A stretch of 36,204 nucleotides of DNA from NCBI GenBank assembly GCA_016176285.1, contig JACOXM010000012.1, positions 1 to 36,204 of the forward strand. Reading direction: 5' to 3'. Source of the DNA: Candidatus Giovannonibacteria bacterium (GTDB taxonomy: Bacteria > Patescibacteriota > Minisyncoccia > JACPKW01 > UBA11713). Of this stretch, positions 9,330 to 18,413 are shown piece after piece. The position numbers were made by a program, and so were the translations under genes. How positions within the stretch are numbered: the stretch's first letter is position 1; each line of letters begins with the position of its first letter. Below the pieces are notes generated by a model. That model saw only the letters and a list, made by a program, of their open reading frames with translations. It was not told the origin of the DNA and made no database searches.

Positions 9330-9652
9330 ATTTTATTAACCAGCGGTGAAATTTCATTATCTATTGTGTTGTAATTGGGGTCTTTTATTCCTTTAGATAA
9401 TAAAATTATTATATCGTATCCCCTTTTCACTGATTCGAGCCTTTTTCTAAAAACCTCCCTGACAACTCTTTTAATATAATTCCTCTTCGTGGCTTTTTTA
9501 ACAAGCCTTCCTGAAATAATTATTGCAAATCGGCAGAGGTTAAGATCGTTTTTTATGAACCTAATGGAAAAATGTTCACTATTAATCCTCTTTCCCCCTA
9601 AAATACGCTTAAAATCTGCCTCCCTTGAAAGGCGGTGGGGGCGAGGGAGCAT
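9326..9652 (-). CDS. rnpA: Ribonuclease P protein component
   Basis: LPRPHRLSREADFKRIL...KRNYIKRVVREVFR; position between yidD and rpmH. Confidence 0.93.
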   Translation of the reverse strand: MLPRPHRLSREADFKRILGGKRINSEHFSIRFIKNDLNLCRFAIIISGRLVKKATKRNYIKRVVREVFRKRLESVKRGYDIIILLSKGIKDPNYNTIDNEISPLVNKI

Positions 9653-9656
9653 GTTC

Positions 9657-9791
9657 TTATAAAGCTATTCTAGCCCTTTGTTTTCTTCTTCTTTTTCTCA
9701 TGACCGCCCTTCCTGATGTGGTCTTCTTTCTAGCTAAAAAGCCGTGTGCCCTTCTCCTTTTTCTCTTTTTTGGTTGGTATGTTTGAGACAT
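9657..9791 (-). CDS. rpmH: 50S ribosomal protein L34
   Basis: Manual translation: [44 protein letters not shown]; not in the supplied ORF track because of size. Confidence 0.95.
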   Translation of the reverse strand: MSQTYQPKKRKRRRAHGFLARKKTTSGRAVMRKRRRKQRARIAL

Positions 9792-9941
9792 AAAAAAATT
9801 CTAACACAAATTAATATTGTTTCAATATTAACAACAAATCCAGAGTTTACTAACATTCTAGTAATGTTCGGCCGAAGTAGTAAATTTCTGCGTTAAGTAT
9901 AAGATTATTGTTATATTAAGGTTGCTAACATTTCAAAAATT

Positions 9942-11306
9942 ATGACGAATGAAGAATTGTGGCAAACCGCGTTAAATGAGTTGGAGTTAGCGGTTTCGAA
10001 AGCCAATTTTATAACCTGGTTTCAAAATACTTCCATAGCTGATAGGCAAGACGGGGTAATAGTGCTAAATGTCCCTAATGCTTTTGCAAAAGAGTGGCTT
10101 GAATATAAATACCATAAATTTATTTTAAAAGCGCTCCGCAACCTTGCGCCGGATATTCGTAACGTAGAGTATATTATTTCTTCGGAATTAACTCCTTTAT
10201 TGCAAAAAAGGAGGAGGGAGCGCAGTATTGCGCCCCATGAAGAGCAGTTGGAGTTTAAGGAATTCCTGGTTGACCGCGAAACAAACCTAAATCCAAGATA
10301 TACCTTCGATTCCTTTATAGTAGGGCCATTCAACGAATTAGCTCACGCCGCCTCAACTGCGGTAAGTAAGAACCTCGGGCAAGCATATAACCCTCTTTTT
10401 CTCTATGGCGGTGTTGGCTTAGGGAAAACACATTTATTACAATCAGTTGGAAATGAAATAAAAAAATTAAACCCGAGGTTGAGGGTTCTTTATACAACTT
10501 CGGAGCGCTTTACGAGCGAACTTGTGAGTTCAATGCAAAACAATGAAGCGAGTTCGTTTAAAGATAAATATCGATCTTACGATTTGCTTATTTTAGACGA
10601 TATACAATTTGTAGCCGGGAAGGTTAAAACGCAGGAAGAGCTGTTCCATATTTTTAATTCCTTGTATGAAACTGGGAGGCAGATAATTTTTTCATCAGAC
10701 AAGCCGCCGCACGCTATAAATAACCTTGAAGAGCGGCTAAAAAGCCGGTTCGAGGGAGGGATGGTTGCAGACATAGGCCAGCCGGAATATGAATCAAGGC
10801 TCGCAATACTAAAATCAAAGGTGTTGGGCAAGGAAAATTACATCAACCAAGAAATACTTGAGTTTATTGCTTCTAGTGTTCAAAGGAATATAAGAGAGCT
10901 TGAGGGTGCCCTAAATACAGTTGTAGCAAAGTCTAAACTTTCAGGAAAAATGCTAAGTATTCCAGAAATAAAAGAGGTTCTTGATAAAAATACCCAGCCA
11001 AAAAGGATTGTTACCGCGAACCAGATAATTAAATGTGTTGCTGATTTTTTTGATGTTAATGAAAAAATATTATTTGAAAAGACAAGAAAGAAAGAAATAG
11101 TGAAGCCCCGCCAGATTGCAATGTATTTACTGCGCGAGGATTATAACGGCTCTTACCCATATATAGGACAAAGATTCGGCGGAAGAGACCACACAACAGC
11201 AATTCACGCGTTTGATAAAATTTCAAAAGAATTAAAAAAGAGTTCACAGCTTGTTGAAGAAGTGAAAAGGATTCGTGAATTATATGAATATAACAATGTA
11301 AATTAA
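9942..11306 (+). CDS. dnaA: Chromosomal replication initiator DnaA
   Basis: NPLFLYGGVGLGKTHLLQSVGN, LLILDDIQFVAGK, C-terminal GGRDHTTAIHAFDKI. Confidence 0.98.
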   Translation: MTNEELWQTALNELELAVSKANFITWFQNTSIADRQDGVIVLNVPNAFAKEWLEYKYHKFILKALRNLAPDIRNVEYIISSELTPLLQKRRRERSIAPHEEQLEFKEFLVDRETNLNPRYTFDSFIVGPFNELAHAASTAVSKNLGQAYNPLFLYGGVGLGKTHLLQSVGNEIKKLNPRLRVLYTTSERFTSELVSSMQNNEASSFKDKYRSYDLLILDDIQFVAGKVKTQEELFHIFNSLYETGRQIIFSSDKPPHAINNLEERLKSRFEGGMVADIGQPEYESRLAILKSKVLGKENYINQEILEFIASSVQRNIRELEGALNTVVAKSKLSGKMLSIPEIKEVLDKNTQPKRIVTANQIIKCVADFFDVNEKILFEKTRKKEIVKPRQIAMYLLREDYNGSYPYIGQRFGGRDHTTAIHAFDKISKELKKSSQLVEEVKRIRELYEYNNVN

Positions 11307-11472
11307 CTGTTGATAATTTTATCCAGAAAATTTAAAAAATAAAAAAATTTATTTTAAGTAGAAATTATTATCAAGTTATCAACAAAATAATTTTCCATAA
11401 AAACTAAATAGCCATTAGAAAATCAAAATAAAAAAACTTCTCCACAATTCTTACAAATAAAAATAATAATAT
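11307..11472. promoter_or_regulatory. Candidate oriC / DnaA-box region (AT-rich dnaA-dnaN intergenic)
   Basis: AT-rich spacer with inverted TGTTGATAA (11308-11316) and TTATCAACA (11376-11384), one mismatch from the TTATNCACA DnaA box; adjacent to dnaA/dnaN. Confidence 0.5.
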
Positions 11473-12570
11473 ATGAAATTAAATTGTAATAAAAATGAAC
11501 TTTATAGATTAATTAGTCTTGCGGAAAGAAGCACTAGTAAAAATCCCACACTCCCAACTTTATCATCAGTCTTATTAAAGACGGGTAAGAATCAGTTATC
11601 TGTAATCAGCACAAATTTAGAGGTTGGCTTCGAGGGAAATCTTTCCGCGAAAGTGGAAAAAGAGGGAGAGGCTCTCCCCCCGATAAAAACATTAATTTCA
11701 ATACTCTACTCAATACCCGATGAGGAAATAACATTAGAAAATCAAAATAATAACTTAAAAATCACATCAAAAACATCAACCTCAAAAATTAAATGCCTTT
11801 CCGTGGAAGAATTTCCAGTTATCCCGAAAATAAAGAAGGAAAAATTTTTTTCAATTCATCAAGATGACCTTACCCAGGCACTCAAAAACACAATTCCAGC
11901 CGCATCACTTACTCACACAAAGCCGGAACTCGCAAGTATTTACATATATTCGCAGGGGAAATTTCCCATTACGTTTGTGGCAACCGACTCCTTTAGGCTT
12001 TCAGAACACAAAACTTCTTTGAATTTTCCATCCCTTTCCATTTTACTTCCCCAAAAAAGCGCGCAAGAAATAACCAGAATATTTGAAGATTCCGCGGGGG
12101 ATATTGATGTAATATTTAATAATAATCAAATTGTTTTTCAAAACCGGAATATTTCATTTCTGTCACGCCTAACCGAGGGAAGCTTCCCCGAATATCAGAC
12201 AATAATTCCAAAATCTTTCGAAACACAAGTCGTGGTAGAAAAAAACAGCATTTTAGGGTCAACCAGGGCGGCGGGAGTATTTTCATCAAAGCTTTCAGAA
12301 ATAACTTTAAGCGTTAAGGCTGAAGAAGGGAACTTAATAGTTAAGTCTTCAAGCCCGGATACAGGAGAGTACGAAGCCATAAGCACCGCAAAAATATCCG
12401 GACAGGATGTGGAGGCAAATTTCAATTATCACTATCTCCTGGAGGCGCTGCAATTAATTTCAGGGCCAAAGGTTTTTTTAGGCTTTAATGGCGCGCAAAA
12501 GGCGGTCTTGGTAAAAGGAATGGATGAAAGCGGATATATTCATTTAGTTATGCCGATGAGGGGGGTCTAA
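11473..12570 (+). CDS. dnaN: DNA polymerase III beta sliding clamp
   Basis: MKLNCNKNELYRLISLAERSTSKNPTLPTLSSVLLK; C-terminal YIHLVMPMRGV. Confidence 0.97.
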   Translation: MKLNCNKNELYRLISLAERSTSKNPTLPTLSSVLLKTGKNQLSVISTNLEVGFEGNLSAKVEKEGEALPPIKTLISILYSIPDEEITLENQNNNLKITSKTSTSKIKCLSVEEFPVIPKIKKEKFFSIHQDDLTQALKNTIPAASLTHTKPELASIYIYSQGKFPITFVATDSFRLSEHKTSLNFPSLSILLPQKSAQEITRIFEDSAGDIDVIFNNNQIVFQNRNISFLSRLTEGSFPEYQTIIPKSFETQVVVEKNSILGSTRAAGVFSSKLSEITLSVKAEEGNLIVKSSSPDTGEYEAISTAKISGQDVEANFNYHYLLEALQLISGPKVFLGFNGAQKAVLVKGMDESGYIHLVMPMRGV

Positions 12571-12571
12571 T

Positions 12572-12841
12572 ATGGCTTTTATTAAGCTGGAGGGCTATTT
12601 AAAAAAATTCTTAGATCTTGCACCAAAAAAAGATTTAAGTCCGCAGGTTTACGAATTTATAAAAAAAACTTTGCCATATGCCGAATTTAACTTGAAGGTT
12701 AAAAATAAAACCATATATTTTTATGATCTTAATTTTTCCACAAAGAATGAGATTTTCCTAAGAAGGAATGAAATTTTAAGCGGACTCAAGCAAGCCTTAG
12801 GGGTAAATGCCCCCACAAATATTAACTTCCAGAAATTCTAA
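12572..12841 (+). CDS. Small protein with possible DciA/DUF721-like C-terminus
   Basis: 89 aa, directly after dnaN; FNLKVKNKTIYFYDLNFSTKNEIFLRRNEILSGLKQALG resembles the DUF721 pattern by eye only. Confidence 0.6.
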   Translation: MAFIKLEGYLKKFLDLAPKKDLSPQVYEFIKKTLPYAEFNLKVKNKTIYFYDLNFSTKNEIFLRRNEILSGLKQALGVNAPTNINFQKF

Positions 12842-15350
12842 TGTTTTTTTCTATCACAGTCTTGTTTCTAACATTATCATAAATAGTGGCTGAAATTTTT
12901 ATTTCTTTTCCCGACTCGCCGTTTATATCCATTGAAAATTCAAATGGGGTGGATTTATAGGACCCTATAAATTCGGAATTTTTAAATACATCAATTTGAT
13001 CAATGGGATAATAACTTTCCGAGTTTATTCTTATTCTGATTCTTGCGCCGCTCGGATAATTATCTTGAGAGGGGACTAAAACTATTTCTCCTCGCGGGGC
13101 GAGTTCTGGGAGATGAATATTATCCCTATCAAGAGGTATTGATGCCGCTGTTTCATCGAAATATCCGTGCGATAAAGCCCATTCTCTCACGGAAGCCTCC
13201 CAGTTTTTAAATTGAGGATCATTATTCGGATTAGATGGAGCTGGGCCGAGCGGGTTATTTTTATCAACCCAATATAGGATGCTGTGGACCTCCTGAATTA
13301 CTTTTTTCTCAATAAGCTCCTCTGGAGTGTATTCCGTGGCTAGCTTCCCCGTTAGCTTGTCAATTTTATATTCCTGGTTTCCCTTCCACTCCCCCCTTAT
13401 AACAGGCTTATCTGTTTCTTGAATTTCCGGAGGAGTAAATTCTTCCACGGGAAGATCTTTAATAACTTCATGCATGGCGGCATTCCATATCGGCGCTACA
13501 ATTAGCCCCGCAACTTTCTTTACCATTTTTGAGTTATCGTTGTTTCCGGCCCATACGCCCATGACAATATTTGGAGTATATCCAATTATCCACGTATCCC
13601 TCGTGTCTTGAGTTGTGCCGGTTTTGACCGCAACCGGTCTCTCTGGAATATACATGGGGGAGTTTTCGGTGAAAGCCGGCGCGCGCGCACTATTATCTAC
13701 AAGCATGTCATTTATCTGGTTTGCTATATTTGTGTCTAGGGCTTGGGTCCTTTGGTCGTGATATTCTTCGAGAATACTTCCATTGCCATCCTCAATTTTA
13801 AGGATTGGCGTATGGGGCGTATAAAATCCGCCGTTAGCGAATGCGCCGTACGCATTCGTCATCTCAAGCAACTTTACCTCCCCGCCTCCAAGGACGAGTG
13901 TTAAACCATACCTCTCGGGGTTTGTAAGCGTTGATATCCCTAAATCGCGAGCAGTGCTTATTGAATCTTTCGTTCCAGCCAAGTAAAGAACTTTTACTGC
14001 GACGATGTTTACGGATTGCGCGAGGGCGTCTTTAAGCGTCACAGGCCCACGGAATTTGTCATCAAAATTTCCCGGATTGTAGCATTTTTCCGGATCTACG
14101 CCCGGGTCAGGAACGCTCCAGGGGGAGCATTGGGTGCTGAATTCGGTCCTGGTGTCGAATAAGACTGTATTGGGCGAATATCCCCTTTTAAACGACGTTG
14201 CGTAAACAAAGGGCTTAAATGAAGATCCGGGCTGCCTTGATCGCAAGGTCATATTTACTTGCGGATCAAATTTACAGTCGATCCCCGGAGCGCATCCCTC
14301 CGGCCGCGGATCCATAAAATAATCCCTCGATCCTATCATCACTAAAATCTGCCCGGTTTTCGGGTCGGTTGCAACCAAACCCTCGTTATACGCGCTAAAA
14401 TTCCTTTCATTCTGTACTGCGGCGTTTTTAATTAGTTCTTCTAATTTCTCCTGCCACTCCCAGTTGAGCGTGGTCGTAACTTTTAGCCCTCCTTTTTCAA
14501 CGACATCCTCCCCGTATTTTTCAACCAGATATTCTCGAATATACAAAGAGAAGTGAGGCGCCCTTATCCCTCCGATAATTTTACCCGCAAATACAACTTG
14601 TTCATTTTTAGACTCTTCATATTGCTCTCTTGATATCATTTTTCCGTCATAGAGCCGGTTTAAAATTATATTTTTTCTGCTCTCTAATTCGTCTCTATGC
14701 GATCCGTAAGGGGAATAGCGCGTCGGCGCCTGGAGCATTGAGGCGAGATATGCGCCCTCCGCGATGGTAAGATCCTTGGCTGGTTTGCCGAAATAAGTTT
14801 GGCTGGCGGCCTCGATTCCGTAGGCGCTTTGTCCGTAGGGGACCTCATTTAAGTAAAATCCCAATATTTCATCTTTGGAATATCTCAATTCAACTTTCAT
14901 TGAAAGAATAATTTCTTTTATTTTTCTTGAGAGGGTTTTATCGGGGGTGAGAAAAGTATTTTTAATAAGCTGCTGGGTAATTGTGGACCCGCCCTGCTTA
15001 ATTTCTCCGGAAAATAAGTTAACAAAAAAAGCTCTTATTATGGATGTTGGGCTTATCCCATAGTGGCTATAGAAATTCTGGTCTTCCATCGCGATTGTGG
15101 CGTCTCTCACGTGCTTTGGAATCTGGTCGAGGGGAACGACTGTTCGCTGAACATCTCCGTGAATATCATAAAGAAGGATTTGGCCCGTCCTGTCGTAAAT
15201 CTTTGTAGATTGAATTATTTTTCGTTGGTCGAGCGATCCGAAGTTTGGGACAGTTGTGGTGGCGAAAATCCAAGCCCCCACAAAAAACAAGAGAAGCGAC
15301 GCTCCCAGGATAGCTAAAATAAGTTTTCGCTTCTGCTTGCTCCTAATCAT
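12822..15350 (-). CDS. Class A penicillin-binding protein (PBP1A-type)
   Basis: GT51 motifs AMEDQNFYSHYGI, GGSTITQQLIKN; transpeptidase SRQPGSSFKPF, SVN, KTGTTQDTRD. Confidence 0.96.
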   Translation of the reverse strand: MIRSKQKRKLILAILGASLLLFFVGAWIFATTTVPNFGSLDQRKIIQSTKIYDRTGQILLYDIHGDVQRTVVPLDQIPKHVRDATIAMEDQNFYSHYGISPTSIIRAFFVNLFSGEIKQGGSTITQQLIKNTFLTPDKTLSRKIKEIILSMKVELRYSKDEILGFYLNEVPYGQSAYGIEAASQTYFGKPAKDLTIAEGAYLASMLQAPTRYSPYGSHRDELESRKNIILNRLYDGKMISREQYEESKNEQVVFAGKIIGGIRAPHFSLYIREYLVEKYGEDVVEKGGLKVTTTLNWEWQEKLEELIKNAAVQNERNFSAYNEGLVATDPKTGQILVMIGSRDYFMDPRPEGCAPGIDCKFDPQVNMTLRSRQPGSSFKPFVYATSFKRGYSPNTVLFDTRTEFSTQCSPWSVPDPGVDPEKCYNPGNFDDKFRGPVTLKDALAQSVNIVAVKVLYLAGTKDSISTARDLGISTLTNPERYGLTLVLGGGEVKLLEMTNAYGAFANGGFYTPHTPILKIEDGNGSILEEYHDQRTQALDTNIANQINDMLVDNSARAPAFTENSPMYIPERPVAVKTGTTQDTRDTWIIGYTPNIVMGVWAGNNDNSKMVKKVAGLIVAPIWNAAMHEVIKDLPVEEFTPPEIQETDKPVIRGEWKGNQEYKIDKLTGKLATEYTPEELIEKKVIQEVHSILYWVDKNNPLGPAPSNPNNDPQFKNWEASVREWALSHGYFDETAASIPLDRDNIHLPELAPRGEIVLVPSQDNYPSGARIRIRINSESYYPIDQIDVFKNSEFIGSYKSTPFEFSMDINGESGKEIKISATIYDNVRNKTVIEKNIRISGS

Positions 15351-15377
15351 GTTTTATTTCTTTATTTATCATAATAT

Positions 15378-16556
15378 ATGTATATGGTTAAGGTTTTAGA
15401 GAAAGAAATCAAGGAAATACTTAATAGAAATGTTGAAACCGTTATAGAAAAGGGGAGTCTTTTAAAAAAACTCTTATCTGGCAAGAGGCTTCGAATAAAG
15501 CTTGGGATAGATCCAACCGGAAAAAAAATCCACATAGGAAGAGCGGTTTTATTAAATAAGCTTAAAGATTTTCAGGATTTGGGGCACAGGGTAGTCCTGA
15601 TTATCGGTGATTTTACCGCTGAAATAGGCGATCCTTCGGATAAGCTCGAAAAAAGACCCATGCTTACCAAGAAAGATGTACAGGCAAACTTAAAAAACTA
15701 TTTATCCCAAGTAGGTAAAATTATTGATTTAAAAAAGGCGGAGATACACTACAACTCAAAATGGCTATCGAAATTGAGCTTCGCTGAAATTACAAAAATA
15801 GCGGAAATTTTTACAGTTCAGCAGATGCTGGAGAGAAGAAACTTTAAAGAGCGGTTCACGGCGCATAAAGAGATCAGTTTACGCGAACTATTTTACCCGA
15901 TAATGCAGGGTTATGACTCCGTTATAGTTAAGGCGGACCTGGAAATGGGCGGGACGGACCAACTTTTTAACCTTTTGGCGGGGCGCAAAATACAGGAATT
16001 TTACGGAAAGCCGCCGCAGGAAATTCTGATAATTCAAATGCTTGAAGGAACCGACGGGAGGAAAATGTCCACGTCTTGGGGAAATGTAATCAATATAATA
16101 GACGAACCAAACGACATGTTCGGCAAGGTAATGTCCATCAGGGATAGCCTGGTTGAAAAATATTTCTTTCTTGCGACGCGAATGGATGAAAAAAACATTA
16201 AGTCTGCTCTCGCCATGCCTGCGATTGAAGCCAAGGAAGGGCTGGCGTATGAAATCGTAAAAATATATCACGGGGATGCGGCCGCCAATAAAGCAAGGCA
16301 GTTTTTTAAGGAAACTTTTAGGCAGAAAAAATTACCGGAAGAAGTAGACGAGATAAAATTCAACCGTGCGCAAAAGTTATCAGAAGTATTAATTGGGGCG
16401 GGCTTGGTTTCGTCTGGTTCTGAATTCAGAAGGCTTTTGCGCCAAGGAGCGATAGAATTTGATAACAAGATTGTGCGGGATCCGAATTTCAAACTCGAAG
16501 CTTCGGGGTTTCTGAAGGTCGGAAAAAAGATCTTCGCGAAGTTACTCCCTAAATAA
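15378..16556 (+). CDS. tyrS: Tyrosyl-tRNA synthetase
   Basis: GIDPTGKKIHIGRAV (HIGH-type), DLEMGGTDQLFNLLAGR, KMSTSWGN (KMSKS-type), C-terminal S4-like domain. Confidence 0.95.
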   Translation: MYMVKVLEKEIKEILNRNVETVIEKGSLLKKLLSGKRLRIKLGIDPTGKKIHIGRAVLLNKLKDFQDLGHRVVLIIGDFTAEIGDPSDKLEKRPMLTKKDVQANLKNYLSQVGKIIDLKKAEIHYNSKWLSKLSFAEITKIAEIFTVQQMLERRNFKERFTAHKEISLRELFYPIMQGYDSVIVKADLEMGGTDQLFNLLAGRKIQEFYGKPPQEILIIQMLEGTDGRKMSTSWGNVINIIDEPNDMFGKVMSIRDSLVEKYFFLATRMDEKNIKSALAMPAIEAKEGLAYEIVKIYHGDAAANKARQFFKETFRQKKLPEEVDEIKFNRAQKLSEVLIGAGLVSSGSEFRRLLRQGAIEFDNKIVRDPNFKLEASGFLKVGKKIFAKLLPK

Positions 16557-16584
16557 AATCCCCCGCTTAGGCGGGGGATTTTAT
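16556..16584. terminator. Bidirectional intrinsic terminator
   Basis: AAATCCCCCGCTTAGGCGGGGGATTTTATTT hairpin after tyrS, A-rich upstream and T-rich downstream. Confidence 0.9.
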
Positions 16585-16713
16585 TTACTCTTCTTCCTCC
16601 TCTTCTTCTGTATCAATATCTTTCCACGACTCGGTATTATCCGCAGCGTCGTCTAAGTCGTTTTCATCTTCCCCGTCGTACGAGTCGTAGAAATCGTCTT
16701 TCTTTTTTTTCAT
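16585..16713 (-). CDS. Very acidic 42-aa microprotein
   Basis: Manual translation MKKKKDDFYDSYDGEDENDLDDAADNTESWKDIDTEEEEEEE; ends at the bidirectional terminator. Confidence 0.55.
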   Translation of the reverse strand: MKKKKDDFYDSYDGEDENDLDDAADNTESWKDIDTEEEEEEE

Positions 16714-16777
16714 GGAAAATTTATTTAATTAGTGCGACCTTTATGGCCTCTAAATCTCCTTTGAAAATAACCGTTGG

Positions 16778-17145
16778 TTAATCTAATTGCAAAGCTCGGC
16801 TGTGGATAACGCCGCAGCAGGCAATAGCTATTGCGTCCGACTCATCGTCCAGAAATTTTTCATTAAAATTATTCCCCGCACTTCCCCGATAATAAGCGCG
16901 GTTTTGGCATTATTCGAAAAGAAAATTTTTTCGATGCTTATAGCCTCCGGTTTTTCTTCTTTTATTAGTTTTTCAACGAAATCATGGATTTCCAAAAGCC
17001 GTTTGTGTTTCTTGTCGTTTTTATCAGTCCTTTTCACGCCAGAGAGAAGATATTTAAATTTATTCGAATCCCTTTCAACCAAAGACCAGCCGAGCCTCTC
17101 TATCCCGGGGTCGATCCCCAGAACTTTAATCGCTTGTTTCAGCAT
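16778..17145 (-). pseudogene. ruvC: Holliday junction resolvase RuvC, disrupted by an out-of-frame internal deletion
   Basis: In-frame part 16828..17145: LGIDPGIERLGWSLVE, ISIEKIFFSNNAKTALIIGEVRGIIL. A second frame continues as FLDDESDAIAIACCGVIHSRALQLD* (stop 16778). The segment normally between GVIL and DDxADA is absent. Confidence 0.8.
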
Positions 17146-17671
17146 TGGAATAGACGTTTTCCGTTTCGTCTTGCTCCGACAAAGCTTCGAGGAGGGATTC
17201 GAATTTTTTTGAATCCTCAGGAGAGAGCTTTACTGGAAATTTGGACGCATAGCCTTGCTCGCCCGTGTGGTCAAATGCCCACATTGCTGAACCTCCAACC
17301 CCCAATTTTCCTTCGTGTAGGGAGAGGATGTGCTTTACTTCGTTCGTTGTGCGGTTCGCATTGTCGGTAACCGCGGTAATAATTATTGCAGATCCACCGG
17401 GGCCGTAAGCTTCGTATGTGACTTCTTTTAAATCAAGTGCTTCTTTTTCACTCGCCCTTTTAATTGCCCGCTCGATATTTTCCTTGGGAAGATTTTCTTT
17501 TCGCGCCTCATCTATTGCAGCGGCTAATCTGGAATTGGTTTTTGGGTCCGGGCCCCTTTCCTTCGCGGCAATGGTCAGCATTTTCGAAAGCCTTGAAAAT
17601 AACTTTCCTTTCTTTGCGTCTGTCGCCGCCTTTTTATGCTTGATCTGCGCCCAGCGCGAATGCCCCGACAT
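17126..17671 (-). CDS. yebC: YebC/PmpR family protein (short form)
   Basis: MSGHSRWAQIKHKKAATDAKKGKLFSRL; GPGGSAIIITAVTDNANRTTNEVKHIL. Confidence 0.93.
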   Translation of the reverse strand: MSGHSRWAQIKHKKAATDAKKGKLFSRLSKMLTIAAKERGPDPKTNSRLAAAIDEARKENLPKENIERAIKRASEKEALDLKEVTYEAYGPGGSAIIITAVTDNANRTTNEVKHILSLHEGKLGVGGSAMWAFDHTGEQGYASKFPVKLSPEDSKKFESLLEALSEQDETENVYSNAETSD

Positions 17672-17673
17672 AG

Positions 17674-18171
17674 CTAAACTTTATCCGTTAATTTCGCGTG
17701 CTTTAAGATAAGATCGCGCGCGATATGCGGTCTTGGCACTTCATTTATGGAGAAATTTACCTCCCCGGCCGTTTGTATATTGATATTTCCGAAATGGAAT
17801 ATTGTTCCTAGGAAATTAGGAACCTCGATAGTGACATCTTGAACCCGTTCCATGCGGAATTCTGAAACTATATGCCGGAAAAGCCCGGATTGGTTTACAT
17901 ACATTATTCTTTTGTCGGTGATCACAAGCGCGTCCAAGTAGTAATCTATCCAAAACGATAAAGCCAGAAGAAGCGTAATTAAATACCAAATAGAGAGAAT
18001 AAAATAATAAAGCTGTCCTAATTCCGCCATCGGGTATGTATTTAATATAAAGGGAAGCAATACCCAGGGCGCCACTACGAAAATCACAAGAACAAAAACC
18101 GGCATCAAGAGCGCTATCCAATGATGGTGCATTATTAGTACTACTTTTTCTTCGGGATCAAGATTAAGCAT
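17674..18171 (-). CDS. PH-domain (bPH_2/YdbT-like) membrane protein
   Basis: Two TM segments followed by YLDALVITDKRIMYVNQSGLFRHIVSEFRMERVQDVTIE. Confidence 0.75.
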   Translation of the reverse strand: MLNLDPEEKVVLIMHHHWIALLMPVFVLVIFVVAPWVLLPFILNTYPMAELGQLYYFILSIWYLITLLLALSFWIDYYLDALVITDKRIMYVNQSGLFRHIVSEFRMERVQDVTIEVPNFLGTIFHFGNINIQTAGEVNFSINEVPRPHIARDLILKHAKLTDKV

Positions 18172-18173
18172 AT

Positions 18174-18413
18174 TTAAATATTATTAGATGGAGTTTGGAA
18201 AGTTTGGACGGATCTGGCAAACAGCGACCAATCTATTTGGGAGAAAAATATTAATGATAATATCGCGAGAACGACAGAGGCGGAAATATATAAATAAATT
18301 ACTGCGTTAGAGCTTCTCGAAAAAGAGTAAATATGCAGGTGCCATAAAATTGCTCCGGAAAAAAACGCGTATGAAGCGAGAAATAATAAGAATATTATCC
18401 AGGCGATGGTCAT
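18174..18413 (-). CDS. Small integral membrane protein
   Basis: 79 aa with two or more hydrophobic helices; overlaps ruvB and sits 2 nt from the PH-domain gene. Confidence 0.6.
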   Translation of the reverse strand: MTIAWIIFLLFLASYAFFSGAILWHLHIYSFSRSSNAVIYLYISASVVLAILSLIFFSQIDWSLFARSVQTFQTPSNNI

